Assembly (NCBI GenBank): GCA_004802705.1
Contig: SGPL01000547.1
Location: forward strand, 1-21,844
Direction: 5' to 3'
DNA length: 21,844 nt
From: Bondarzewia mesenterica
Lineage: Eukaryota > Basidiomycota > Agaricomycetes > Russulales > Bondarzewiaceae
The notes under the pieces: model-generated
Database searches by the model: none
The model's input: only the letters and a program-made list of their open reading frames with translations
What the model was told of the DNA's origin: nothing
In this document: positions 10,071-21,019 of the stretch, in pieces
How the letters are laid out: the number at the start of each line of letters is the position of its first letter
Position numbering within the stretch: position 1 is the first letter of the stretch
Translations under genes and position numbers: made by a program

Positions 10071-11012
10071 TCACCAAGGCAAAGGATCTCCTGAATATCT
10101 GAAAACCATTCCGGAGTGCTCTGCTGTTGCGTTGGTTACGAAAGTCAGGAGGGCAGAAACACTTTCATGAGGCTCAAGCGTGGCGCCTTCACCACCCAGA
10201 TCTAGTTAGAATGGAATTTGTAAATCTGATGGAGCAACTATTAGATACGATTGCGCACCGGTCTTGACCCAACCTGGATCAATAACGAAAGAGATGAGAT
10301 CAGGTCTCTGGGCAGCTTGTTTGTAGCTCTGTATCAGGTGTTCAGCCAGAAGAACGAGAGAGACGTCGAAAGCACTGACGAGCATATGGAGGGCAGTCTT
10401 GGTTATACTGTAGGATGCATTCTTTTTCCCACAATTCAAACCTATACTTCCTAGGCCACTCGTCATATTCATGATGACCTTTCGCGTACTCCTCTCAATA
10501 AATGGGAGGTATGTCTGAGCGATAAAGGCGGGTCCCGCGACGTTTGCCTGGAATGACCGCATGAGACCTGAAATGGACATGTCGAAAGCGAGGTCGTTCC
10601 CTTCGGACTGAAAACAATTAACGTATAAGCAAGCAAGCAATCCGACATTTAGCTTGAACAACAGACCACCGCAGCATTATTGATCAGATAGTCGAGTCCC
10701 TGAGCGCTGAGAATATCCTTTGTTGACTCAACAGATGCTTCAATCGAATCGGTATTGGATACATCGAGCTTCATAATATAGAGGTTCCCCTTCGCCCATT
10801 CCTTCAGAGCCTTCAGGTCAGATGCGGTATCAGGGTGCCGGCAGGTCGCTATGACTATGTTGTTCGGGGAAGACACAAGCTGTCTGACAAATTCCAGCCC
10901 GATTCCACGATTGGACCTGGAAAGTGAAGGCGAGATCTCCAACGATGAGAATGTCCAACAATGATATCATACAGACTCACCCTGTGACAAGCCAAGTTCG
11001 CGTCTGAGACAT
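10071..11012 (-). CDS. Short-chain dehydrogenase/reductase (classical SDR), complete
   Basis: NAD(P)-dependent oxidoreductase with a Rossmann fold, probably cytosolic. Five exons: 10981-11012, 10667(or 10670)-10916, 10380-10607, 10259-10328 and 10071-10201, giving 236 (or 235) aa. The alternative is two in-frame GT donors three bases apart after N90-N91-A92-A93. The start MSQTRTWLVTGSNRGIG carries the cofactor motif TGxxxGxG (residues 10-17). The catalytic pair is Y160/K164 in SYSITK, with a serine candidate in MNMTSGLGSIG. DPGWVKTDLGG follows, as in the C-factor-like fungal SDRs. NNAA replaces the usual NNAG. The intron 10329-10379 is a multiple of three with no stop, so skipping its removal would go unnoticed. 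The C-terminus (FRYSGDPLPW) is typical in length. A TATA box lies 86 bases upstream. Substrate unknown. Confidence 0.93.
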
Positions 11013-11826
11013 GCTGCTATCGCGGCAGTCTATGGAGTGGACTCGGGGACGAGGTAAATAGATGAAGACCAGAACGATTGCCTTCAGCAAGGGTGAGTAT
11101 ATATAGGGATCCGGACGTCTTATCGTAGAGCCGCAACTCTCGACCAGATGACGTCCTGGCTAGCGGCCACTACTTACTGGTTATAACACGGGGAAAGGTC
11201 GGTATCGCAAGATCAGACCATCGGTGCCTATTGATATTATTGAACAGTCGCAAAGTTGAGCGAGCCGCAGTCGACAGCTTCTAGATTTGAATAGCTTCAT
11301 CGTTTGGATTGGACGCAATGGATAGAGAACCGCGAAGGTGGGTCAATAATGCAGGTTGCATGAACCTGAAACGTTTCGTAGATCCGTCTTCTTGTGTGCC
11401 GGTGGAGGCGGAACTGCCAGTCCAAACTCACAGGCATGAAGTTGGGGAGTTGAGGGCATGGGTCGAGAGGCGCAGAATATTTCGTTATTGGAAACTCCGG
11501 CTTTGGACTCCGGAGAAATTCGAATTCGAAGCGACATTCGCGACATTCACTGCCGCAGTCAGAGTCGAGGCTGAGTCACACATACGCGCTTTGACGCGTT
11601 ACAGACGCGTGACATGCTGTCTCAGCCTTCTGGATGCAACCTGATGCAACGTGGCGCACTTGGCAGGTATTTGCTGCTTGACACGTACTAAGTAGCTCAA
11701 TAACCCTTGATACCGGTATAGTGACATAATCCCTTGGTATATCGTATCACAGGGGACTCGAGACTGATCAGGAGGCCATATAGGACGCTTGAAGCACGCA
11801 AGGCGGTGAACTCGAAACCTGCCATC
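11013..11826. other. Divergent promoter region between SDR and UGGT genes
   Basis: An 814-bp interval between two genes transcribed away from each other. The left end holds the SDR TATA box. On the right side two copies of GACGCGT lie 11 bp apart (ACGCGT at 11594-11599 and 11605-11610), about 220 bases before the UGGT ATG. A plus-strand frame at 11309-11644 (111 codons) has no recognisable product and I treat it as chance. Confidence 0.5.
11098..11105 (-). promoter_or_regulatory. TATA box of the SDR gene
   Basis: TATATATA on the minus strand, 86 bases before the SDR ATG at 11012, a normal spacing for a fungal TATA box with a 5' UTR of about 50 nt. Confidence 0.55.
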
Positions 11827-14800
11827 ATGAGGGCAAGGCATGCCTTGTCAAGCTTATGCGTGGCCGCTGCGTTGATATTCTGTAGTGACGCCGCGTCGCC
11901 CCTCGTGAAGGTCTCTCTTAGAACATCGTGGCCTTCTCCACCATTTCTGCTGGAAGTAGTGTGCGTACTCATGATCCTGATCACGGTCTTATTGATGAAA
12001 ATGCTTTTCTAAGTGAAACCATTTCCTTGGAAGACCCGGATGCCTTTTTCCCTATTCTCGATGTCATCACTGATCCCGAAACGTCGCCTTCTAGGGAGCC
12101 TTTGCTGCCCGAGGCTTTGCAGCAGCTTGCTCTTCAGACGGCAATTTCTCTGGACTTTTTTATCAAAACCTGGCGCTGTAACGTCTGCTGAAATGCAACT
12201 TGCATTGCACGCAGCTACGCCAAAAATAGAGGCGTTTTACCAACACTACTTAGACAACCCTGCTCACATTGCAGAATCTAGAGACCGGGAGGCTTGTGGA
12301 TCCTGGGTTGAGTGGTATGGGGAGGTCGTTTGTGATATAGAACGATTGGTCCACTTAGCGGGATCAGAAACAATAGACAACGCAAATGCGTCATCTCCAT
12401 TTTCGTACGTGTTCATTTTAAGCACGAGAAACTCGCTTCTGAACTGTTCCAAAGGCATTCCTTCTCCAGACCTAGGACCCTCCCGTTTGATCACATCTAC
12501 CCGATTCCGTCTCGAACGTTGAATCGTCCGCCTCGCACGGCGATTCTCTATGCATCTATCGAGTCATCCAACTTCCTCGAGCTTCATTCTTATCTTATGC
12601 GCATGTCAAGTAGCCCTGCGCCTAAGATCGAATATATCTTCAGACCCATTCCTCCCACGAGTAGAGGTAATGCGCGAACCTCTTTGTCAGGTTACGGTGT
12701 CACGCTTGATTTGAAGAAGATGGATTATCTGGCACTCGATGACAGACATACTAGCGCAGGAGGTTAGAATTTGCATCACGTCAACAATTCATTTGCTCAT
12801 ATCCTGGTAGGTTCAAGCGCCGAAGATGATGAATTATCTGAGAATTTGGAATCGGCAGCAGAACCTGATCCAGTCATATCGCTCTTGAACCAGCATCCGC
12901 TGAAAACCGCGCATGAGGCAAGTGAGCCCTTGACCGAGGACGAGTTGGCACGTAAGTAAACGTCTGTGTCGCGTGAGTTCCACTCTTCTTACCCCAACAA
13001 AAGAGATCGGCGTTCAGGCGATCCAGATTGTATACGAGTCTTCAGACCCATTCGCCACGTTGAAGCAGCTTGTACAAGACTTTCCGAGATACGCATCGTC
13101 CCTTGCACGACGAGTTGTAGTCAACCCGGAACTGGCAAATGAAGTCCACAGAAATTCGTTCAAAGCTCAGGCAGGTGCTAGCGTGGTATGGCTCAATGGC
13201 GCTACTGTGCCAGATGCAAGCATGAATCCTTTCAGGTGTGTTTGCTCTCCATTTACATCTCTTCTCACTTTGCGCAAACGCCCTGAGCCTGGCTTAGTCT
13301 CCTGAAGAAAATCCGCAAGGAACGAGACATCATGTTGTCTTTGACATCGCTCGGCATTGAACCTCATCAAGCGCTGGCCCTCATCACTCATCCTTCCATC
13401 CAAGCCGCTCATGGCACTTCCGGAAGTGCATTGGACGGCATATTTGATGCCAGCGATAGACCAGAAGATGGAGGTCTAATCATCTGGTGGAATGATGTCG
13501 AGAAGGATAGCCGGTAAGCGAGCAGTTTGTGGTTTCGTGCTTGTATATCAAACCAAAGTTAATATTGCCATAGGTACGCCCGATGGCCAGCAGGTCTGCA
13601 CGCAGTAAGGGTTCAGATCAAAAGTGATTCGGGACATGACGCTCATGATGAATTGGTGCTAGCTTATGCGTCCCACATACCCTGGGCAAATACCGGTCAT
13701 CAGGGCGAATCTCTTCAATGTCGTTCTCGTCATGGACCTATCCCAGACTAGTAGCTTGTACTACCTTGCAAGTACAATATCCAACATCATCAACAGAGGT
13801 TTTCCTGTACGGTTCGGTTTCGTACCGGCCGTCGAAAGTGATGAAGACGTCCGCATGGCGAAGATTATCGATTACTTGGTCAACAACTATGGCCGTGCGA
13901 GGACTATGAACTTCATCAAAAAGGTTCAGTCACCAACTTCTGTGGCACAATCTACCGTTCCTAATTTCACTGCGAACAGGTGCTCCAGCTGCCAATGGCT
14001 GTGCAACAGATGCCGGAGCATGTCAATTGGGAGCTGGTACGCTCGGAATTCCAAGATTTGATTAAAGTCGAGGACCCCAAGGAGGGCGGAGTCACTATGG
14101 ATTTCGACACGGTGACTGGCAACACAATTGAGGAACTGCAGTCGAAAGTCAGTAGTGCGCGTGCATATGCTAAGCGCTTGGGGGCGACGATGTCTTCCTC
14201 ACCGCAAGGCCACGTTTTCTTCAACGGAAAACACTATGATCTAGACGACGTAAGCACCATTTCCTCAAGTTTTATTTGCGGTTTTACAAACATGATCACA
14301 GACTTTCATTCAAACCTTGCAAATGGAAATACCGAAGTTTCTCCAATATCTACAAGAACGCGTACGTATCATTCTCGATTTTATTTATGACCCAGACTCA
14401 AGTAGCTGCTGTGGCGTTGAAGCTCTATCAAGGAACACTTACCGAGGAGAATGCCGGAGATGTGTCCACGTACTTCTATGACCTGCCTACTTCACAGAAA
14501 AGTCGAAATCGTCATATCTTCCCATCAAGCAATGCTGATGGCCTTGTGGCTTACAATATGCCCGAAGTAATCGAGAAGACAGACTTCGTGGTTCGACCAG
14601 CAGGCTTCGTTTATCCACGTAGGCGGCCAATTATTTGTTCCCGTTACTCTAATTCACAACTGGCATTGTAGCCAATATTAATCTGGTTCCGTTTACAATT
14701 TATGTCGTGGCAGACTTGGACACCGAAGGTGGTTTGTCCATCATGGAGTCTGCTCTTACTTATGTCGTGAGTATTGATCTACATTTGGCCAGCTATTTCT

Positions 14801-17800
14801 GGCTGATAAAATATACAGGGAGCTTCTCGTGCACGTCTCTCTTTCATTCACAACCCAACCTCTCCGCTTGACGGTGTTGAAGAAAGAAACCGGGTGTCTT
14901 GGTTGATATCACATCTGATTTCCCAAGATGCCCTGTCGGGTGTTCATCCAGCTCGTCTTCTGAGGGCTCTGGGATATGACACCTCCATCGTCACTAATGA
15001 TCACGAACAGATTGTTCTAAGCCCAGACGCCATTTTTGAAGAACTTACTGGTGGGGTATCCCTGGACGATCTTGATGGGGTCGTATACGATGACTTTGTT
15101 CGTTCTTGCCGCACGATGGCACGAGCGCTCCGCCTGCGTCCCGGAGACATAGCGCTGGTTGTGAATGGTCGCGTAAGTAGCTCATCGCTCGTTCAAGGCT
15201 TACTAATCCAAGCAATCGAAGCTTGTTGGGCCCGTGGAACCAGGCGATTTCACAGCTGAGGACTTCAAGACTCTGGAAAATTACGAATACCTGAGACGAG
15301 TTGAACCAGTTATACGTGCATTGGGCGAAGTTCTTCCCGAAACTGCCGAGTACGATCAGTAAGCGAGCCATTCTCAGGAAAGCTTATCATGCACTACTCA
15401 CAGGCTTCCAAGAGCTACTTTTGCCGATATGGTCTCCATGACCTCTTCGATCGTATCACATATTCATATCGTCGATCCGTCCGAGGGGGGTCTAGTGAAT
15501 CAGCCTCAGATGACACGCAGTCAGAATTACAAGCTCATGGAAAGCGAATATTCGTATGTGATCGTCAATCCCTGCATCAAGACGTTCCCTTTGACTGGTA
15601 TTATCATCGTAGTGGATTTGAGATGGGTGATAATTCTACTGCGTTGTATCGGTTCGTCGTTGTCCTGGATCCATTGAGTGAACAGGCGCAGAGATACACC
15701 AGTCTCTTTGAGGTATACATTTTGCTATTACATTATTATGACGCTTACCCTCGATGCTTACTCTATTCAATAGTGGCTGTCAAATTTCCCTTTAACTCAC
15801 TTTGCATTCTACATCAATGCTGCACCATATCGCGAGGTGATCGACTTGCCAACTTTTTGCCACATCGTCGACTAACAAATTACCCAGCTCCCCTTGAAAC
15901 GTTTCTACCGGTATAATCTCATGCCACGCCTAGTTTTTGACGAGAGCGGGTCAGTCTATCGAGCTCATTCAAATTAGCAATTCGTGACATATTCGTTCAG
16001 GCATGAGATACCATCAACGGCATCATTCACGGATCTCCCCGTAGAACCTATCTACACTCTTGATCTAGACGAACCTTCTTCGTGGCTAGTGCGCCCAAAA
16101 GAAGCCCTCTTTGACCTCGACAACATTCAATTGAATGTTCTCTCTTCGGACGAACGTCAGCAAGGTGTTGAAGTTATGTATGAACTTGACTATCTAATCA
16201 TAGGGGGGCATGCGAGGGATACCTTAACCAGCGGCCCTCCACGGGGAGTACAACTGCAGCTCACAAGCAGTGCGGAGCCTATAGACGATACGCTTGTCGT
16301 TGCCAATCTCGGCTATCTCCAATTCAAGGCAAAGCCTGGTGTTTACCGTTTGGAAATCCGTGAGGGTCGTGGACGGGAGATCTTCACAATGGAAAGTGTA
16401 GGCAATGAAGGATGGGAGAGTCCCACTGTTGAGGAAGTTGGGAATGAGATCACTCTGACAAGTTTCGAAGGGCTAACACTGTACCCACGGTTAGCAAGAT
16501 TGCCTGGAATGGAACAAGAGGACGTCCTTCACATCGTTGAAGAGCCAGAGCCAACCAATATCATCAGCGATATCTTTTCACGGTTGGTCCCTGCACCGCC
16601 TGTTGTGGCTACTAACCACTTATCTTCTATGCCAGTGTCTCCTCACTCTTCCATCCAAAAGTTACTGTTGAGGTCAAGTCTGCGTCCCCTCATGCCGATA
16701 TCAATATCTTCACGGTTGCTTCCGGGTTGCTGTATGAGGTTAGGCGGCGTCGCTTGAGTATCGAGCGCTTCACTGACCTATCCTATTAGCGATTTGCCTC
16801 TATCATGATTCTCAGTGTTCTTCGCAACACCAATCACAGCGTCAAATTCTGGTTCATAGAGAATTTCCTTTCTCCCTCTTTCCTCGTTAGTCTTTTCTTC
16901 TTTCAAGCATACACACTGATGATTTAGTTTGAGCTGGCTGTAGGAATTCATTCCACATTTTGCGGGAGAATATGGCTTCAAATACGAGCTTGTCACCTAC
17001 AAGTGGCCGACATGGCTACGCCAACAACGAGAGAAGCAGCGAATCATCTGGGCATACAAAATTCTCTTTCTGGACGTACTCTTCCCGATGGACTTGGACA
17101 AGGTCATATTCGTAGATGCTGACCAGATCGTTCGAGCTGACCTCAAAGAATTGATCGACTTGGACCTGCATGGAGCTCCATATGGATACACACCAATGGG
17201 TGACGACAACTACGAGATGGAAGGTTTCCGTTTCTGGAAAACTGGTTACTGGGAATCGTTCTTGCGTGGTCGCCCCTACCACATCAGGTACGATCGATGA
17301 TATTGTGTGTGAACTTTAATTTATGGCTCGATCAGCGCTCTCTACGTCGTTGACCTTGTCCGATTCCGTCTGGTATGTGCTTTCACGCTTTGGCTAGATG
17401 CACTGACTGACCAGCCATCGTAGATGGCCGCTGGAGTGGGTAGTTCTGTTGCCGTCCCTTCAGTTGAAAAACTGATATCGTCGAACGTGACAGGATATAC
17501 TTCGATCGCACTACCAGCAGCTTTCTGCCGACCCCAACTCACTGGCGAACCTCGATCAAGGTATACGGATATTCAACTATTTACTGTCGGTCAAGTTGAA
17601 AAATTTGCTCTTCTCAAGATCTTCCGAATAATCTGCAGTTGCAAGTCCCGATCGTGAGTGGTGCAAGTTCTTTCTCAGGTCGTTGCTGATGTGCTGGTGT
17701 CCAGTACTCCTTGCATGAGGACTGGTTATGGGTAAGATTGCATAGCATCGTTAATTTTCGTGCTCACATGAACGACCATTGGGTAGTGTGAAACATGGTG

Positions 17801-18210
17801 TAAGTTGGCTTCAGGCATACCAGGTGATCACGGTCCTAATGGCCTTTCGCTATCAGGTAGCAAAGACAGACTGCATCGTGCCAAGACCATAGACTTGTGC
17901 CAAAACCCTCTTACAGTGCGTATTCATACTTAATTGTGATGATATTGTCACCATAATAATGCTGTCTGTGCATGAGTAGAAAGAGCCCAAGCTTTCCCGC
18001 GCACGCCAGATACCAGAATGGGAGGAATATGATGCAGAGATTGCTCGCTTCACTCGCCAACTTGCGGTAAACGGGCGCATACATTCGACTGCTGCGACGG
18101 CTGATGTCAACGAGCTTGCGAACGCTGGTTCATCACCAGTTCGTGTGGAAAACTCGGAGAACGAGATAGGTTCAGAGGGTGTGCAGGCTCCGACACGGGA
18201 TGAGCTGTGA
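11827..18210 (+). CDS. UDP-glucose:glycoprotein glucosyltransferase, 30 exons, one apparent frameshift
   Basis: ER-lumen folding sensor: it re-glucosylates N-glycans of misfolded glycoproteins with UDP-Glc so that calnexin-type chaperones rebind them. Thirty exons: 11827-11960, 12014-12404, 12470-12762, 12811-12951, 13004-13235, 13298-13513, 13574-13604, 13663-13923, 13980-14249, 14302-14361, 14423-14618, 14672-14766, 14819-15172, 15222-15358, 15404-15553, 15613-15712, 15774-15836, 15888-15949, 16001-16582, 16636-16738, 16790-16885, 16944-17287, 17336-17372, 17424-17435, 17494-17560, 17619-17653, 17705-17731, 17787-17799, 17857-17915, 17980-18210. About 1596 aa, normal for the family. A signal peptide (residues 1-23) supports the start at 11827 over an in-frame ATG at 11734. 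Next come the thioredoxin-like sensor region and beta-sandwich, then the GT24 catalytic domain from about residue 1276. DxD is D1380-A-D1382 in [12 protein letters not shown]. The C-terminus TRDEL is an ER-retrieval signal. In exon 2 six Ts at 12156-12161 put the frame off by one; five Ts would restore AISLDFLSKPG. All other joins keep frame. Confidence 0.96.
12156..12161 (+). other. Homopolymer frameshift site in UGGT exon 2
   Basis: A run of six Ts. Upstream the frame reads LALQTAIS; downstream the family-like reading ([20 protein letters not shown]) lies in the frame reached by removing one base. No GT donor exists between about 12075 and 12178 that could hide the shift in an intron. Confidence 0.85.
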
Positions 18211-18447
18211 TGTGAGGCAAGTCACACTATTTTTGGGCTGCTGTACTGCTGTTTGCTTCGCTCGTGGGGCCGAATGACGGTATTTACAAGCTGTATGGCT
18301 AGTTATAGTACTAGGGACAGGCATCTAGAGCCCGTATTGGGAAGATGACCGGTTGATGCAACATGCATTCAACTTGGATGTTTGAACTCCGATTATATCG
18401 CGGAGTTAAAACAAACTACTAAAGAATAAGGCCAAGCCACATCCGAA
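18211..18447. other. Convergent 3' region
   Basis: A 237-bp gap between the UGGT stop (plus) and the end of the broken minus-strand gene. It should hold both 3' UTRs. AATAAG on the plus strand near 18424 is a possible poly(A) signal for UGGT. No coding frame supported. Confidence 0.4.
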
Positions 18448-20316
18448 TTAATCTCTCGAGTTTGCCATGGACAAGAACACATCTGTCAGGGTGCTCCATA
18501 TAAGCGACCATTGATAATGGTCTGAAATGATGAGGGCATACAAGAGGTCCACAAACCAAAGCTGGTTGCTTTCCCGGTGGATATAGGCCGGCGGGATATA
18601 AGCCGGAGCCCAGTCAGTAGATCATGGTCCGCGATGTAAGTGATTCGCTTGCCTGCAACTGAGATGTTCATAAACGTGGACGCATGTCGTAGCTTCCATG
18701 GTCGGCTGCGAATGAACATCTTGTGGAGATATTTGAGATAACTGGTCAAGTCGAGCTGGCTGGAATTTTGTTTGAGCGAATGCGATCGAAGGTGCTAGTG
18801 TGTCCGGTTTTCTAGGTTGGAGATGCGGAACTACCATCCACATGTCATCCGAACATGTGTATTCCTTTGGATCGTCGTTGACATATTCTTTGTAACAGCG
18901 AAATTTCATGTACGGCGGCCGTCCATTGGGTGAGTCCATGGCTTAGTACAATATCTGAACATTGGGGTTCTGACCTTCGTCATTTCTGTAGACGTTCATT
19001 ACGATGACCGCTGGCACACGTTCATGCCTATGGCTGCGAAGATCGTACAAGCCATTCCCATGCACGGCGATGCGGCTTAATCCACTCGAGCTTGCAAACT
19101 CATATTGCGAGGTCGCTAGCCTGCGAATGACATAGTGATTTTAAATAATGACAGTACTATCCGGTGCACAGGAGATTTGGATATAAAAAGTCGAACTGAA
19201 CTTGATAGGGTTGCGTATAAGTAACGGTACATACCATGCTGGCGCAAGTTCGTTTGAGCTTGGATATATGGACAGAACAGTACGAACGTGACGACATCGA
19301 TAGCAGCACATGATAGAGCATGGTGAAGGTAACCAATCATAGACGACGTGTAGGTCGCAATAGAAACTACGAGAATCTATTCTCGCAACCGTCCCAGTCT
19401 GTCCCAGTGCCACATTGACGGCTCATCGATCCCCAGCTCCTTCTGAATAATCTCGATCACTTCCTTCTCATGTTGGTCTTCCTACTCCAATCCCTCCTTA
19501 TCATGGTTAGAAATGGAGCGCGATCACGCCGTCATATTCGGCAGAGTATGGCTTGGCCGCCGCCTTGCGGGGGTCCAACAAGCAATCACACTTGCTTGAC
19601 AGTGTGAGGATCACAACACAAAACGCGGCACCGCCATAATATGTGATAAGAGCTTCAGGATTACTTTGTTTATGAAGTTGACGCTTTGTCACATTAGCCA
19701 TCATCATTTGGTCCCAAGTGACCCCATGACCGAAATAAAGCATGCTCGGCTTTTTTTGGCCTGTAAAAGGTTGAGATGAACGGGAAGTTGTACCAAAGAG
19801 GGATACCTTTTCATTGAACATATGATATCCTGAGAAGTGAATCGCGGATTGGTCAGAAACAAAACTTCAAACAGACGGCAGGGACCTACCTGATCAAGCT
19901 CTGAGGCTTCAATGGCACGGTCAGTGGATTGTTTTCCGGCGGGGTCAGGTTTGCTTTCATAGACACACTTGTCCAGATCTGTTTGCGGTGACATGAATTG
20001 AATGAAAGAGAAGGTAGAATTGCATGAGAGGGTTGAATATTGGACGCTGGAGTTGGAATGGGTGGCAGTCGAGTTCGTGAGTCGTGACTTTCTTGTGTTA
20101 TACCTGTCCGACGCAAATTCAGGTTGAGACCAATACGGTCGGATCCAGCCCTGCTTGTCCAACATTTTCTCAGGGCTGCGACCCAACGGCCGTCTAGATA
20201 GTTCATCATTCCTAAAGCATAGAAGAGGTTGGCCGCGTTCGGATGAGCGTGGAGGAACTTTAAATAAGCTGGTTCGAACTGTCATACAACGTCTGCAACA
20301 AATCGTTATGATTCAT
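18448..20316 (-). pseudogene. Unrecognised gene of about 500 aa with several breaks
   Basis: I do not recognise the family. Reading from an ATG at 20316 (MNHNDLLQTLYDS) through exons 20104-20316, about 19888-20046, 19528-19829, 19235-19481, 18975-19115, 18842-18941 and 18448-18759 gives a coherent, protein-like sequence. Landmark stretches are LKFLHAHPNAANLFYALGMM, YFGHGVTWDQMMMANVTKRQ, LGIDEPSMWHWDRLGRLRE, a hydrophobic span around ALSCAAIDVVTFVLF, HERVPAVIVMNVYRNDE and LWFVDLLYALIISDHYQW. The intron 19482-19527 has a perfect CTAAC branch site. The frame breaks at about 20278 and 20185 (each one base short, at TT where TTT would fit), at a TAG at 19379-19377, and at about 18613. The intron 18942-18974 would be only 33 nt and the donor near 19885-19889 is ambiguous. 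It could be a decaying gene, two genes split at the TAG, or a true gene with sequence errors; homopolymer-type errors also occur in UGGT. Confidence 0.6.
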
Positions 20317-20437
20317 GTCTGAAGACCAAACTATTCCCCGTCATCAATCATACAACAACAACGAAACAATGTGCGATTGTTTCCTGCAATTTCCATCGGA
20401 ACGTCCACGGCAGCGACACGGCGTTAATTCTTGCCAC

Positions 20438-20993
20438 CTAATACCTGTGGAGTGCACCAAATGTCAGATAGTTCATCGCATGTACAGGGATAAATATTTT
20501 CGCACCTGGGAAGCGAGGGGGCCAACACAGCCAACACACCATCCAAAGAAAGCGTATTGACCGTGATAGGGCTCGAAAATGCAGAACCGCTCTGGCCAGT
20601 ATTGATGACGTAGGAAATTTTCGCTATATTGCCGGTAAGGTCCTTCTTGTAGGTGACGGTGGTATCTCCAATGCGAAGCCTGAATGAGTCGCCGCGATCG
20701 TAAACGGCAATCGAAGGTTCCGTCACCCCATCCGGAAAGGCATCCTTGAACGTGATCCTCTGTCCGTCGCCCCAGCCACCGTCCACGGTCCTGCTATTCA
20801 AGACAATGGCGTTGGAGGGAGGGCGAACGCTGATGTGGAGAAGGAAATCTCCAGAAGCGTTGTGGAGGTTGATGGAAGTGTTGGCGAGACCGCATGAAGT
20901 ATTGCGCTCAGTGGATTTGAAGACGACGATGTCGTCGGCTTTGAGCTCTGGTTTGAGGTCGATGGTCTTGGAGACGGAGAGGAGGTAGAGCAT
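20438..20993 (-). CDS. Fungal galectin (CGL2-type beta-galactoside-binding lectin)
   Basis: A small cytosolic or non-classically exported lectin, one carbohydrate-recognition domain, 164 aa, no signal peptide. Exon 1 is 20506-20993; a 61-nt intron (20445-20505) joins a 7-nt last exon ending in TAG at 20438 (tail LPRY). Unspliced, the frame would run on to a TAA at 20424. The start MLYLLSVSKTIDL matches the usual fungal galectin N-terminus. The binding face reads LLHISVRPPSNAIVLNSRTV followed by DGGWGDGQRITF: H53, R57, N66, R68, W74 and R79 are in place. The glutamate expected between W and R is missing (G77-Q78). FSSPITVNT near the end is also typical. Known relatives bind beta-galactosides or chito-oligomers and are made in fruiting bodies, where some act against nematodes; that role is inferred here. 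TATA box and 5' UTR intron are listed separately. Confidence 0.93.
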
Positions 20994-21019
20994 GATGATG
21001 ACGAGTGAATGATAAGCTT

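Noticed and set aside
10071..11012. P450 and SDR as parts of one biosynthetic cluster
   Set aside because: They are about 8 kb apart with a cell-cycle kinase and another gene between them, and no scaffold enzyme (PKS, NRPS, terpene synthase) is present.
11309..11644. Plus-strand frame of 111 codons containing VNNAG, reminiscent of an SDR motif
   Set aside because: No TGxxxGxG or YxxxK nearby, Arg-rich composition, and it lies in a divergent promoter region; the NNAG match is chance.
14362..14395. A 34-nt intron in UGGT ending at CAG
   Set aside because: Shorter than any other intron in the gene and adds nine residues that break the family-like join; the 61-nt version ending at 14422 fits better.
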